Source of the DNA: Bacteroidales bacterium
Lineage (GTDB): Bacteria; Bacteroidota; Bacteroidia; Bacteroidales; Marinilabiliaceae
DNA: 62,899 bases
Direction: 5' to 3'
Assembly (NCBI GenBank): GCA_024401355.1
Contig: JAKSLF010000016.1
Span: forward strand, 1 to 62,899
The notes below the pieces were generated by a model, which did not search any database, was not told the origin of the DNA, and saw nothing but the letters and a program-made list of their open reading frames with translations. Below are positions 20,546 to 29,792 of this stretch, piece after piece (position 1 is the first letter of the stretch; every line of letters begins with the position of its first letter). The position numbers and the translations under genes were made by a program.

Positions 20546-21574
20546 ATGAAAATATTCTCATTTGTTTTGCCGCTAGTTATATATATATTAGCGGAACTTT
20601 TTTTTGGTGTATATATTGCATTAGGATTGTCGCTGTTGATTCCTGTTGGAAATATTGTTTATTCATTGGTGCGTGGTAATGGATGGAGTGTGTCGTCTTT
20701 GGCGGATATCGGAATAATAGTTGTATTTGCATTGGTGGAGATGATGCCGTATAAATATTGTGTTTGTTTCCTTTTGTTTGGTATTTTGCTATTGTTGTCG
20801 TCATTAAAAATCATAGATATATTTAAACTTGCTGGGAAAACCGATATTATTGATTTGTCGAATCCATATATGTTGTATAATGTACGGAAAAGTCAATTAC
20901 GAATGGGATTGTGGTGTCTTATTGGCTCGTTGGTTTATTTCTTGAAGGAAGTGATATGGCAGGATGGTCCAGTAGGGGAGTGGATAGATGAGTGGTGGCT
21001 TTTGACCTTATTGTTGGCATACGTTGCAACAGAAATAATCGCTGGTAGAATAAACAGATATAAATATAAAAATTCTGAATGGGTGCCATTGATGGCAACT
21101 GATGGAAAAGTTGTTGGGGCGTGTCCTCGTCCGTTGGTGCATAATGGTTCTATGTGGTTGCATCCGGTGGTTCATCTTCATGTAGTGCATAATGGAAAAA
21201 TATTACTTCAGTTGAGGCCGAAGTCGAAGAAAATACAGCCAGGGAAATGGGATACTGCAGTTGGTGGTCATATAGCAGCAGGGGAGAAACTAGAGGATGC
21301 CTTGAAGAGAGAAGTGTGGGAGGAAATAGGGTTGAGTAATTTTGAAGCTAAGCTCGTTAAGCAATATGTGTGGGAATGCCCCGTAGAGCATGAGTTTGTT
21401 TTTTCATTTGTGACTGATGCCGAAGGACCATTCGTTACGAAGAATGTTGGCGAAGTAGATGAATTGAGATTTTGGTCAAGTGGCGAACTTAGTGAAAACA
21501 TAGGTAAAGGTCTTTTTACACCTAATCTTGAACATGAATTGACAGATTGGATATTGCCAATGATGAAGAGGTGA
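20546..21574 (+). CDS. Multi-pass membrane domain fused to a Nudix hydrolase
   Basis: A 342-residue protein in two parts. Residues 1-170 hold about five hydrophobic segments (near 3-35, 53-67, 70-92, 120-135 and 148-166). Residues 205-340 form a Nudix domain of the isopentenyl-diphosphate-isomerase-like branch: HPVVHLHVVHNGKILLQLR, GKWDTAVGGH and an intact Nudix box at 241-263 with REVWEEIGL. The catalytic part probably faces the cytoplasm. It starts 6 bp after the TPR-like lipoprotein, so it belongs to the polysaccharide run. The substrate is unknown; a lipid-linked diphosphate is only a guess. Confidence 0.75.
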   Translation: MKIFSFVLPLVIYILAELFFGVYIALGLSLLIPVGNIVYSLVRGNGWSVSSLADIGIIVVFALVEMMPYKYCVCFLLFGILLLLSSLKIIDIFKLAGKTDIIDLSNPYMLYNVRKSQLRMGLWCLIGSLVYFLKEVIWQDGPVGEWIDEWWLLTLLLAYVATEIIAGRINRYKYKNSEWVPLMATDGKVVGACPRPLVHNGSMWLHPVVHLHVVHNGKILLQLRPKSKKIQPGKWDTAVGGHIAAGEKLEDALKREVWEEIGLSNFEAKLVKQYVWECPVEHEFVFSFVTDAEGPFVTKNVGEVDELRFWSSGELSENIGKGLFTPNLEHELTDWILPMMKR

Positions 21575-21638
21575 GTCTTTCTGCTTTCTTGTCTGTTGGT
21601 TTTTGCTGTTATAAGAGGAATATGTGAGTTGAAATACT

Positions 21639-21646
21639 TATATTTG
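21639..21646 (+). promoter_or_regulatory. Promoter -7 element before the SDR gene
   Basis: TATATTTG matches the Bacteroidota -7 consensus, 37 bp before the ATG at 21684. No matching -33 element is seen at the right distance. Confidence 0.5.
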
Positions 21647-21683
21647 CAGAAATTTATAAATTGGGTAAAAATTAATCTGTGAT

Positions 21684-22448
21684 ATGATAAAGACAGCTTT
21701 GGTTACTGGAGCAACATCTGGCATCGGTCGAGCAACGGCGTTGATGTTGGCTCGTCGTGGATATAATATAGCGATAACAGGTAGAAGGCTTCCTTTGTTG
21801 CAAGATTTGTGCAGAGAAATAGAAAAGACATCAGGTGTAGAGTCGTATATATTGAATTTTGATATACGTGACAAACATGATGTTTTTGATTCATACGATA
21901 TGCTTCCTGATTCTTGGAAAAAACATTTGCTTGTATTGGTAAATAATGCAGGACTAGCTCTTGGTGATGATAGTTTTGAAATGTGTGACGACAACGAGTG
22001 GGATCAGATGATAGACACGAATGTGAAGGGTCTTTTGTATATGTCTCAGCTTGTTGCGAACACGATGAAGCAGAATGGTGGCGGACATATAATAAACATT
22101 TCTAGTGTAGCTGGTCGTCATGTTTACTATGGAGGAAATGTCTATTGTGCGACAAAGCATGCCGTTGACGCCATTACACAAGGTATGCGAGTTGATCTTT
22201 TGCCATACGGAATAAAAGTATCATCGGTGGCGCCAGGAATGGTGAATACGGATTTTTCTGTTGTCAGGTATCGTGGTGATGTCGCACGAGCACAGAAGGT
22301 GTATGAAGGTATCAAGCCTTTGTCGGCTGACGATGTTGCAGCAGCAATAGAGTTTATAGTCACACGTCCGGATCATGTGTGTGTTAATGACATGTTGTTG
22401 ATGCCGGCTCAGCAGGCTATGCCATATTATGTGAATAGGAATTCGTAA
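21684..22448 (+). CDS. Short-chain dehydrogenase/reductase (YdfG-like)
   Basis: A 254-residue classical SDR. It has the cofactor motif TGATSGIGRATAL with an Arg-rich segment after it (ARRGYNIAITGRR), which favours NADP. NNAG is present, as are the catalytic Ser in NISSVAGRH and the YxxxK motif in YCATKHAVD. The sequence most resembles the YdfG branch acting on 3-hydroxy acids such as serine or malonic semialdehyde; that substrate is inference. It is 18 bp before the LysM gene. Confidence 0.85.
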   Translation: MIKTALVTGATSGIGRATALMLARRGYNIAITGRRLPLLQDLCREIEKTSGVESYILNFDIRDKHDVFDSYDMLPDSWKKHLLVLVNNAGLALGDDSFEMCDDNEWDQMIDTNVKGLLYMSQLVANTMKQNGGGHIINISSVAGRHVYYGGNVYCATKHAVDAITQGMRVDLLPYGIKVSSVAPGMVNTDFSVVRYRGDVARAQKVYEGIKPLSADDVAAAIEFIVTRPDHVCVNDMLLMPAQQAMPYYVNRNS

Positions 22449-22465
22449 CGTTTTAAAAAATTGTG

Positions 22466-24649
22466 ATGATGTTCCAAGGTATAAAGGTCTTATTTCTGTT
22501 GATTACGGTGCTCTTGGGTGTTTCGGCGCATGCTCAGCAAGTTATAACTGAAAACGGAAGAGCATATAAGCTTCATACAGTAGAAAAGGGTGAAGGTCTA
22601 TATCGTCTTAGTGTCAACAACAACATATCTCAGGAAGAGATAATCGCAGCTAACCCAGAACTTAAGACTCAGGGTCTAGTGGTAGGTATGACGTTGAGAA
22701 TTCCTTTGAAAACCGTCAACACATCAAACCAGGTGCCTGTAGCCTCTTCTGCGAATTATTCTACTCATATTGTCGCAAAAGGAGAAACTGCATATTCTAT
22801 TTCAAAGCAATATGAGATGTCCTTGGCTGATTTTTATTCTATGAATCCTAGTGCACAAGGAGGATTGTCGGAAGGTCAGGCTGTTAAAGTAAAGTCGAAA
22901 TCGACGACCCCGTCTGCATATAGAATTCATGTGATACAGGCAGGTGAGACGTTGTATAGAATTGGTGTGAAATATGGCGTTAAAGCAGAAGAAATAGTAG
23001 CTGCAAATCCTGTGTTAGACGTAAATGCAATGTCTGTTGGGTCTCTTTTGAGAATACCAGATACAGAAATACCAGTAGAAGACAATTACTTTTATTATCA
23101 TCACATCTCTGCCGGTGAGACATTGTTCTCGTTGGGTGTGAAATATAATGTTCCACAGGAAAAGATAACAACAATGAATCCAGACATCAACTGGTCGTCA
23201 TTGCAAGTTGGACAGATAGTTGCAGTTCCGAAAATTGGGGTGAAGAAAGTAACGTATACAACTCATGAGGTTCAGAAAAGAGAGACGTTATATGGTATCA
23301 CAAAGCAGTATGGAATAACGGAGGATCAGTTGGCAGAAGCTAATCCTAGTATTGCTATCGCTGCACTTCAGAAGGGACAAATGTTGAATATTCCGCATTA
23401 TGAAGTAGTAGGTGAGGAGTTGCCTGCAACATTAAACCCATTGTTTGTGGGTTCTTCGAATGTTGAATTCAATGATGCGGCATATAACTATGAATCGGAA
23501 GGCCGTCCGGTTATAAACTTGGGTTTGATGCTGCCGTTTGATTCTGAAGCTGAAATGAGTAAATTGAGGATGGCTCGTCAGGATAATGCGCCTTTTGCTT
23601 ATAAATCATATCGATACATTGAGTTCTTCCAGGGAGTAAAAATGGCAGCAGATTCAATGTCGTCGCAGGGCGTAAATGTGCACTTGAAAGTTTATGATAC
23701 AAGTAATAAAATGACGTTGGCAACGCTTAGTCAGTCCTCAAGTCTTGATTGTGATTTGATAATCGGTCCAGCAAAAGGTGACGAAATGCACGCGATAGCT
23801 CAAATGGCTCAGATAAATAAGATACCAGTTGTATTGCCTTTTGCTCAGATGGATAGTACAATAAAGGATAATCCATATTTGTTTCAGGCAAGTGTGATTG
23901 ATTCGGTTACAACTAATATCGTTGCAGACCAGATAGTAAAAGCATGTGAAGGTAAAAATGTTATACTTTTGACTTGTTCGACCAAGAGTAAACTGGACCA
24001 GAAGCGTTATGACAGGATTCGTCAGCAGTTGAAGGCCAAAGGAATTGTTAGTCATCAGATAGCATACGACGCATCCAAGAGTAGTGTTTTGTTGGAAAAA
24101 TTAAGTCTCGATCAAGAAAACGTCTTGTTGATGCCAACAACATCAGAAGCTCAGATTAATAGTGTTATTGTGGCAGTTGCAGGTGTTATAGACCAGAAGA
24201 AAGAGGCTAAAGTGTCATTGTATGGACTTGGTGAATGGTTGACATTCCAGACTATAGAAGTAGATGTGTTCCATAAATTAAATACTCAGATATTTACAAC
24301 CTTTGCAATTGACTACTCGGATAAAAAAGTCAACTCTGTTCTGAGTAAGTATAGAAAAGAATATTTTGCCGAGCCGGTAGCCTTTACTCCTTATTTTCAA
24401 AAGAACAAAGGTATGTCTGGTTATAGTGAATATGCTTTGTGGGGATATGACATAGCGATGAAATTCCTTTCGGCATATAAACAGCAAGGAGCATCGTTCA
24501 TCAGGAAAATAAACGATTCGAAAATTGATCTGGTTCAGTCGAATTTCAAGTTCGCGAAGTTGACGAACTGGGGTGGGCAGGTGAATGTCGGCCTTCGTAA
24601 GGTTACGTTTGCTCCCAACAATGATATTATTGTAGAAAACATAGATTAA
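22466..24649 (+). CDS. Five-LysM protein fused to a periplasmic-binding-protein domain
   Basis: A 727-residue exported protein with a signal peptide ending SAHAQ. Five LysM repeats follow at about residues 35-80, 98-142, 151-197, 209-253 and 264-310; each contains a variant of GETLYRIGVKYGV and a closing LRIP-like strand. Residues 350-727 form a type 1 periplasmic-binding/LivK-like domain (NLGLMLPFDSEAEMS, YIEFFQGVKMAADS, DLIIGPAKGDEM). LysM binds peptidoglycan, so the protein is probably held on the cell wall with a ligand-sensing lobe. I chose ATG 22466 over GTG 22463. It precedes the ABC-F gene by 7 bp. Confidence 0.85.
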   Translation: MMFQGIKVLFLLITVLLGVSAHAQQVITENGRAYKLHTVEKGEGLYRLSVNNNISQEEIIAANPELKTQGLVVGMTLRIPLKTVNTSNQVPVASSANYSTHIVAKGETAYSISKQYEMSLADFYSMNPSAQGGLSEGQAVKVKSKSTTPSAYRIHVIQAGETLYRIGVKYGVKAEEIVAANPVLDVNAMSVGSLLRIPDTEIPVEDNYFYYHHISAGETLFSLGVKYNVPQEKITTMNPDINWSSLQVGQIVAVPKIGVKKVTYTTHEVQKRETLYGITKQYGITEDQLAEANPSIAIAALQKGQMLNIPHYEVVGEELPATLNPLFVGSSNVEFNDAAYNYESEGRPVINLGLMLPFDSEAEMSKLRMARQDNAPFAYKSYRYIEFFQGVKMAADSMSSQGVNVHLKVYDTSNKMTLATLSQSSSLDCDLIIGPAKGDEMHAIAQMAQINKIPVVLPFAQMDSTIKDNPYLFQASVIDSVTTNIVADQIVKACEGKNVILLTCSTKSKLDQKRYDRIRQQLKAKGIVSHQIAYDASKSSVLLEKLSLDQENVLLMPTTSEAQINSVIVAVAGVIDQKKEAKVSLYGLGEWLTFQTIEVDVFHKLNTQIFTTFAIDYSDKKVNSVLSKYRKEYFAEPVAFTPYFQKNKGMSGYSEYALWGYDIAMKFLSAYKQQGASFIRKINDSKIDLVQSNFKFAKLTNWGGQVNVGLRKVTFAPNNDIIVENID

Positions 24650-24656
24650 AACGGCG

Positions 24657-26615
24657 ATGATCTCAATAAATGGTCTGACAGTAGAGTTCGGTGGCTTCCG
24701 TCTGTTTGAGAACATAACATATAATATAAATCCCAAGGATAGACTTGGCTTGGCGGGCAAGAATGGTGCAGGCAAGTCAACCATGCTAAAAATAATAGCC
24801 GGTGTACAGTTGCCTTCGAGTGGTTCCGTAAACATACCGAAGGGATATCGTATAGGTTATTTGCCTCAGCACATGAATCATGAAAATACAAGGACTGTAT
24901 TTGAAGAGGCTGAATTGGCGTATGCAGAGTTGAAGCAGATGCAGGCCGAGCTTGAAGAAATGAATAATGAGCTCTCTCAAAGAACGGACTATGAGAGTGA
25001 AGAGTATATGGATTTCTTGAGCGAACTAACCGATAAAACGGAACGATTGTCGTATATGGGCGCCGACAACTATAAAGCGCAAATAGAGACAACGCTTAAA
25101 GGACTTGGTTTTGAGCGATCAGACTTTAATAGAAATACTGGTGAATTCTCTGGTGGATGGCGAATGCGTATAGAGCTTGCCAAGATATTGCTAAGTCGTC
25201 CTGATATATTTCTTCTTGATGAGCCAACCAATCATCTTGATATAGAATCAATACAATGGCTTGAAGATTTCCTTAAGGATTATAATGGAGCAGTTGTTGT
25301 TATCAGTCACGATAAGGCATTTCTTGACCATGTTACGAATAGGACCATCGAGATAGTCTTGGGAAAAATCTATGACTATAAAGCAAACTATTCTAAATAT
25401 TTAGTATTGCGTCAAGAGCGGTTTGAGCAGCAGATGAATGCATACAAGAACCAGCAAAAGATGATTGAAGACACCGAGAAATTCATCGAGAGATTTAGAT
25501 ATAAGGCAACAAAGAGTGTTCAGGTGCAGAGCCGTATCAAACAGCTGGACAAGATAGAAAGGATAGAAGTTGATGAATTTGATACCTCGTCGCTACATAT
25601 AAAATTCCCTCCTGCACCTCATTCGGGTGTGATATCGGTTAAAGGCAAGAATGTTACCAAGGCATTTGGTGATCATGTCGTGCTTGAAAATGTAGACTTT
25701 GAAGTAGCTAGAGGCGAAAAGATAGCGTTTGTAGGACGAAATGGCGAAGGAAAAACCACAATGGCCCGAATGATAATGCACGAGTTGGACCATAAAGGTG
25801 AAATAGTTCTTGGCCATGGAGTTAAGATCGGTTATTTTGCCCAGAATCAGGCGGATAAATTGAATCCGGAAGATACTGTTTTTGATACGGTAGACAAAGT
25901 GGCCGTAGGTGAAATCAGGACAAAGATAAGAGATATACTTGGTGCATTTATGTTTTCGGGTGAAGACATCGATAAAAAAGTGTCAGTCTTGTCTGGAGGT
26001 GAAAAGACACGTCTTGCAATGGTGAGACTGTTGCTTGAGCCAGTTAATCTGCTTGTGCTTGATGAGCCAACGAACCATTTGGATATTCGCTCAAAAGAGA
26101 TTCTGAAGCAGGCGATTAAGGAATTTGATGGTACAGCAATTGTCGTCAGTCACGATAGAGAGTTCTTGGATGGACTAGTCTCAAAAGTTTATGAATTCAG
26201 AGACAAGAAAATGAAAGAACACTTGGGTGGCATATATGAATTCCTCAATGAACGAAAGCTGGAAAACCTTAAGGAGTTGGAGCAGAGACAGAAGACTCCT
26301 GCGCCTAAGAAAGATTCAGGAATTGTTAGTCAAAATGCTCATGAAGAGCCTGCTGTCAAATCAAAGATCAGTTATGAAGAGCAGCGTGAGATAAACAAGA
26401 AGCGAAATAAAGCAGAGAAGGCCGTTAAGGAATCGGAATTAAAGATAGAGCAGCTTGAAAATTTGATAATGGAGCTAGAGGAACAGATGAATTGCAGTTC
26501 CAATGACAAAGTGATGGAGTTGGCCAAGAAGCATGAACAGGCCAACTGGGATCTTGGATTGGAGATGGAGAAGTGGGAAGCAGCTCAACAGGAACTGGAA
26601 AAATACAATAAATAA
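24657..26615 (+). CDS. ABC-F family ATPase
   Basis: A 652-residue soluble protein with two ATP-binding cassettes. The first has GKNGAGKST, SGGWRMRIELA and DEPTNHLD; the second has GRNGEGKTT, LSGGEKTRLAMV and DEPTNHLD. The long inter-domain linker (about residues 240-320) is helical and basic, and there is a C-terminal coiled coil of the Uup type (about 570-650). No membrane segments, so it is a translation factor of the ribosome-associated ABC-F class rather than a transporter. It may be Uup-like. Confidence 0.9.
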   Translation: MISINGLTVEFGGFRLFENITYNINPKDRLGLAGKNGAGKSTMLKIIAGVQLPSSGSVNIPKGYRIGYLPQHMNHENTRTVFEEAELAYAELKQMQAELEEMNNELSQRTDYESEEYMDFLSELTDKTERLSYMGADNYKAQIETTLKGLGFERSDFNRNTGEFSGGWRMRIELAKILLSRPDIFLLDEPTNHLDIESIQWLEDFLKDYNGAVVVISHDKAFLDHVTNRTIEIVLGKIYDYKANYSKYLVLRQERFEQQMNAYKNQQKMIEDTEKFIERFRYKATKSVQVQSRIKQLDKIERIEVDEFDTSSLHIKFPPAPHSGVISVKGKNVTKAFGDHVVLENVDFEVARGEKIAFVGRNGEGKTTMARMIMHELDHKGEIVLGHGVKIGYFAQNQADKLNPEDTVFDTVDKVAVGEIRTKIRDILGAFMFSGEDIDKKVSVLSGGEKTRLAMVRLLLEPVNLLVLDEPTNHLDIRSKEILKQAIKEFDGTAIVVSHDREFLDGLVSKVYEFRDKKMKEHLGGIYEFLNERKLENLKELEQRQKTPAPKKDSGIVSQNAHEEPAVKSKISYEEQREINKKRNKAEKAVKESELKIEQLENLIMELEEQMNCSSNDKVMELAKKHEQANWDLGLEMEKWEAAQQELEKYNK

Positions 26616-26642
26616 TATTGTGGTCATCTAATATTAAAAACA

Positions 26643-27380
26643 ATGAAGGAAAACTATATATTTGGTATACGTGCAGTCATTGAAGCTATTAATGCAGACA
26701 AGAAAGTAGATAAAATTGTTGTGCGTAAGGGATTGAATGGTGATTTGTTCAAAGAATTGCAGGAGTTGTGTCAAAAAAGACATGTAAGAATGCAATTTGC
26801 GCAGCCAGAAGTTCTTGACAGAATAACCACCAATAATCATCAAGGCGTTGTAGCATTCTTAAGCGACGTTGAATATATATCCTTGGATGAAATTGAAGCT
26901 ATTGCCAAGTCGCGTGGAGAAGAGCCGTTCGTTGTTGTTTTGGATGGAATCACAGATGTCAGGAACTTGGGTGCGATAGCTCGTTCGGCTGATTGTGCTG
27001 GAGTGCACGCTATTATAGTTCCGGAAAAAGGTTCGGCGCCAATAAATGGAGAGTCGATCAAGACATCAGCAGGAGCACTTCATTATTTGCCAGTTTGTCT
27101 TACTCAGAAAACTTTTTTTGCTGTTAAGACATTAAAGGATAGAGGCTACAAAATAGTTGGTGCTACAGAGCATGGAGCAGATGATTATCACAAAGTAGAT
27201 TTCCGTGGTCCTGTGGCAGTCGTTATGGGGTCGGAAGATAAGGGAATATCAAACCAGTTGCTGAAATTGTGTGACCAGAATGCGAAAATAGACATGTATG
27301 GTCATATAGAAAGTTTGAATGTGTCAGTTGCTGCCGGAATAATATTGTTTGAGGTCGCGAATCAAAGACATGCAAAATAA
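26643..27380 (+). CDS. rlmB: TrmH-family rRNA 2'-O-methyltransferase, RlmB-like
   Basis: A 245-residue SpoU/TrmH-type methyltransferase. The N-terminal L30e-like substrate domain starts IFGIRAVIEAI; the SPOUT catalytic domain has LDGITDVRNLGAIARSADCA, VMGSEDKGIS and the knot strand SLNVSVAAGIILFE. RlmB methylates G2251 of 23S rRNA. The target is inferred from similarity. It follows the ABC-F gene by 27 bp. Confidence 0.88.
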   Translation: MKENYIFGIRAVIEAINADKKVDKIVVRKGLNGDLFKELQELCQKRHVRMQFAQPEVLDRITTNNHQGVVAFLSDVEYISLDEIEAIAKSRGEEPFVVVLDGITDVRNLGAIARSADCAGVHAIIVPEKGSAPINGESIKTSAGALHYLPVCLTQKTFFAVKTLKDRGYKIVGATEHGADDYHKVDFRGPVAVVMGSEDKGISNQLLKLCDQNAKIDMYGHIESLNVSVAAGIILFEVANQRHAK

Positions 27381-27436
27381 TAAGTTTCTGTTTTATTTTG
27401 TTTGGTGGTTTGCTCTGATAATCCGAAAGATTTTCT

Positions 27437-27444
27437 TATCTTTG
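27437..27444 (+). promoter_or_regulatory. Promoter -7 element before the KDG-kinase paralogue
   Basis: TATCTTTG matches the Bacteroidota -7 consensus. A TTTG at 27409-27412 lies 24 bp upstream, longer than the usual 19-21 bp. The ATG at 27521 is 76 bp downstream. Confidence 0.5.
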
Positions 27445-27520
27445 TTTTATTAATTGTTAGAAATTAATAGATGATAATAGATGGATGCATGGCAAACATG
27501 TGTCATATAAGAAAAAGATT

Positions 27521-28570
27521 ATGAACAATAAAGTTGTGACCTTTGGCGAGATACTGCTTCGCTTGACTCCTCCGGGTTATATGAAGTTTTCGCAGTCAAA
27601 CACATTGTGTGCCACATTTGGTGGAAGTGAAACAAATGTAGCTGTATCATTGGCTCATTTTGGGTTGGATAGTAAGTTTGTAACCCGTTTGCCTCAGAAT
27701 GACATAGCGCAAGCATGTGTAATGGATTTGCGTTCACATGGTGTTGATGCTAATGATATAATATATGGTGGTGACAGATTAGGTCTTTATTATTTTGAAA
27801 ATACAGCTTCAGCTCGAGTTGCAAAAGTTGTATATGATAGGGCAAATTCTGCGTTTAGTACCATAGAGAAGGGAATGATAGATTGGGACAAGGTGTTTGA
27901 AGGTGCAGACTGGTTCCATTGGTCGGGAATTGGACCATCATTGTCTCAGAGTGCTGCAGATGTTACACTTGAAGCAATAATGGCAGCAGAGGCCAAGGGA
28001 ATGACAATCTCATGTGACTTGAACTATAGAAAGAACCTTTGGAAATATGGCAAAGATGCATCGGAAGTTATGCCAGAGCTAGTGAAGCATTGTGATGTAC
28101 TCTTTGGTACTGAGGGTGAATATCAAAAATCTGTTGGTGGTGTTGAGCCAGTAGGGTATAGCGTCAGAAGTGTTGACGAAAAGATTGATTTGAAGGCCCA
28201 TGAAGAATTCTGTCGTCGAGTGATGGAGAGGACTCCTAAGTGTAAGAAGATGTTTGTTGCACTTAGAAATGTATTGAATGCTAATATTCATATACTGACC
28301 GAATTATTGTATACCCGTGATGAACAATTCTATGCAGGCAAGGCATATATGATAGACCATGTTGTTGATTGTGTAGGTTGTGGAGATGCTATGTGTGCTG
28401 GCTTGATCTACGGATTAAAGAATTTCACGAATGACAATCGAAAGGCTTTGGAGTTCTCTATCGCAGCAGGAACATTGAAGAATACGATAGTAGGCGACTA
28501 CAATCTTGTCAATGCAGATGAAGTCAAGGCATTGATGGAAGGTAATGGTTCAGGACGTATTTCAAGATAG
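27521..28570 (+). CDS. PfkB-family sugar kinase, paralogue of the KDG kinase
   Basis: A 349-residue ribokinase-fold protein, clearly homologous along its whole length to the KdgK encoded at 50989. Shared stretches include FVTRLPQNDIA, KVVYDRANS and CDLNYRKNLWKYGK. The C-terminal PfkB signature here reads CVGCGDAM, against RVGGGDSF in the other copy; the catalytic Asp is kept but the neighbouring Gly is Cys. Codon use is ordinary, unlike the strongly biased uronate copy. It is followed after 9 bp by a nucleosidase-like gene, not uronate genes, so its substrate may differ. The upstream in-frame ATG at 27485 is less likely because homology starts at MNNKVVTFGE. Confidence 0.85.
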   Translation: MNNKVVTFGEILLRLTPPGYMKFSQSNTLCATFGGSETNVAVSLAHFGLDSKFVTRLPQNDIAQACVMDLRSHGVDANDIIYGGDRLGLYYFENTASARVAKVVYDRANSAFSTIEKGMIDWDKVFEGADWFHWSGIGPSLSQSAADVTLEAIMAAEAKGMTISCDLNYRKNLWKYGKDASEVMPELVKHCDVLFGTEGEYQKSVGGVEPVGYSVRSVDEKIDLKAHEEFCRRVMERTPKCKKMFVALRNVLNANIHILTELLYTRDEQFYAGKAYMIDHVVDCVGCGDAMCAGLIYGLKNFTNDNRKALEFSIAAGTLKNTIVGDYNLVNADEVKALMEGNGSGRISR

Positions 28571-28579
28571 CAGCAAGTT

Positions 28580-29143
28580 GTGGACAAGAAAGTAATTGTT
28601 ATACAAGCACTGGAGGAAGAACGTGTAGAACTTCCGGAAGTGGATGGGTATAAGTTTCTTCATGTTTTTTGTGGCTGTGGAAAAGTAGCAGCGGCAATTG
28701 CGTTGTTGAAGGCAATCATAGAAGAACGTCCGTGTGCTGTTTTGAATGTAGGAACCGTTGGTTCGGTAGCACATCGTGTTGGTGACATTGTGTTGTGTGA
28801 CAAGTTTGTGGATAGGGATTTAAATCCTCTTTGTATATACGGAATCGTTTCAGAAGTTAACAGCGACTGTAATGAGGAAATATTGAAGAGAATCGTATCG
28901 TCCCATGACGATGGTTTAGAGACTTGTAGCACGGGAGACAGCTTTGTTACTGATACATTAGAAAAAGGTGACGTCTGTGACATGGAGTCTTTTGCAATAG
29001 CGTTGGTTTGTGAGCGTGAAAAGATACCTTTCTTGGCTATTAAATATGTTACTGATATTGTTGGGCAAAACTCAGTTGCAAGTTGGGAAAGTAAACTTGC
29101 AGATTCACGAAAGGCATTAACTCAATATTTATCAAAGATATAA
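28580..29143 (+). CDS. Nucleoside phosphorylase/nucleosidase family protein
   Basis: A 187-residue protein starting at GTG. It has the PNP_UDP (MTA/SAH-nucleosidase-like) fold signatures: VIVIQALEEERVELP, GCGKVAAAIALLKAII, LNVGTVGSVAHRVGDIVLCDKF, the substrate Met-Glu in DMESFAIALVCE and a closing Asp in KYVTDI. It is about 40 residues shorter than MtnN. It probably cleaves or phosphorolyses a nucleoside, possibly an adenosine or futalosine derivative. It sits between the kinase paralogue (9 bp) and an SGNH lipoprotein (4 bp), likely one operon. Confidence 0.75.
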   Translation: MDKKVIVIQALEEERVELPEVDGYKFLHVFCGCGKVAAAIALLKAIIEERPCAVLNVGTVGSVAHRVGDIVLCDKFVDRDLNPLCIYGIVSEVNSDCNEEILKRIVSSHDDGLETCSTGDSFVTDTLEKGDVCDMESFAIALVCEREKIPFLAIKYVTDIVGQNSVASWESKLADSRKALTQYLSKI

Positions 29144-29147
29144 TACA

Positions 29148-29792
29148 ATGAAAACTTGGATTGTAGCAATATGTGCTTCACTTGCCATGATGTCATGTGC
29201 AAAGAATGAATATGTTAAAATAGCATGTGTCGGAGATAGTATCACCGAAGGTATGCAAATAGACTGGCAGAGTGACAATGCATATCCGGCATTGCTTGAT
29301 TCTATTCTTGGAGATGGCTATGAGGTTATGAACTTTGGTCGCAGTGCAACTACAATGATGAAGACAGGTGATTTCCCATATTGGAGTGCAAAGGAGTTTA
29401 CAAATGCGTTGCGTTACCATCCGGATATCATTGTGTTGAAATTGGGTACAAATGATTCGAAATTGTTTCAGTGGGATGCAAAGAAATATGAAGAATCATA
29501 TGAAGCGATGCTGGATACCTTTATGTCGATAGTTCCAAAGCCGGAAATAATACTATGTTCTCCGGCTTGGGTGATGACAGACAGATGGGAGATTACAGAT
29601 TCGGTTGTAGTGAATGAAGTTATTCCTATAGTGAATGAAATTGCGAAAAGACGTAACCTTGAGGTGATAGATCTTTATTCAGCATTGGAAGGGCATAATG
29701 AAGCATATCATGAAGATGGTATACATCCAATAAAGGGTGGAGCAAAGATCATAGCCGAGGAGGTTGCGAAACATATTAAAACAATGCGTTAG
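29148..29792 (+). CDS. SGNH/GDSL-type hydrolase, lipoprotein
   Basis: A 214-residue lipoprotein (lipobox AMMSC, Cys17). SGNH catalytic blocks are visible: GDSITEG (block I Ser), the Gly of NFGRSATTMM, LGTNDSK (block III Asn) and DGIHPIKGG (block V Asp and His). It is probably a surface or periplasmic esterase acting on acetylated sugars; that substrate is inference. It follows the nucleosidase gene by 4 bp. Its TAG stop overlaps the stop of the convergent MBL gene within TTAG. Confidence 0.85.
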   Translation: MKTWIVAICASLAMMSCAKNEYVKIACVGDSITEGMQIDWQSDNAYPALLDSILGDGYEVMNFGRSATTMMKTGDFPYWSAKEFTNALRYHPDIIVLKLGTNDSKLFQWDAKKYEESYEAMLDTFMSIVPKPEIILCSPAWVMTDRWEITDSVVVNEVIPIVNEIAKRRNLEVIDLYSALEGHNEAYHEDGIHPIKGGAKIIAEEVAKHIKTMR

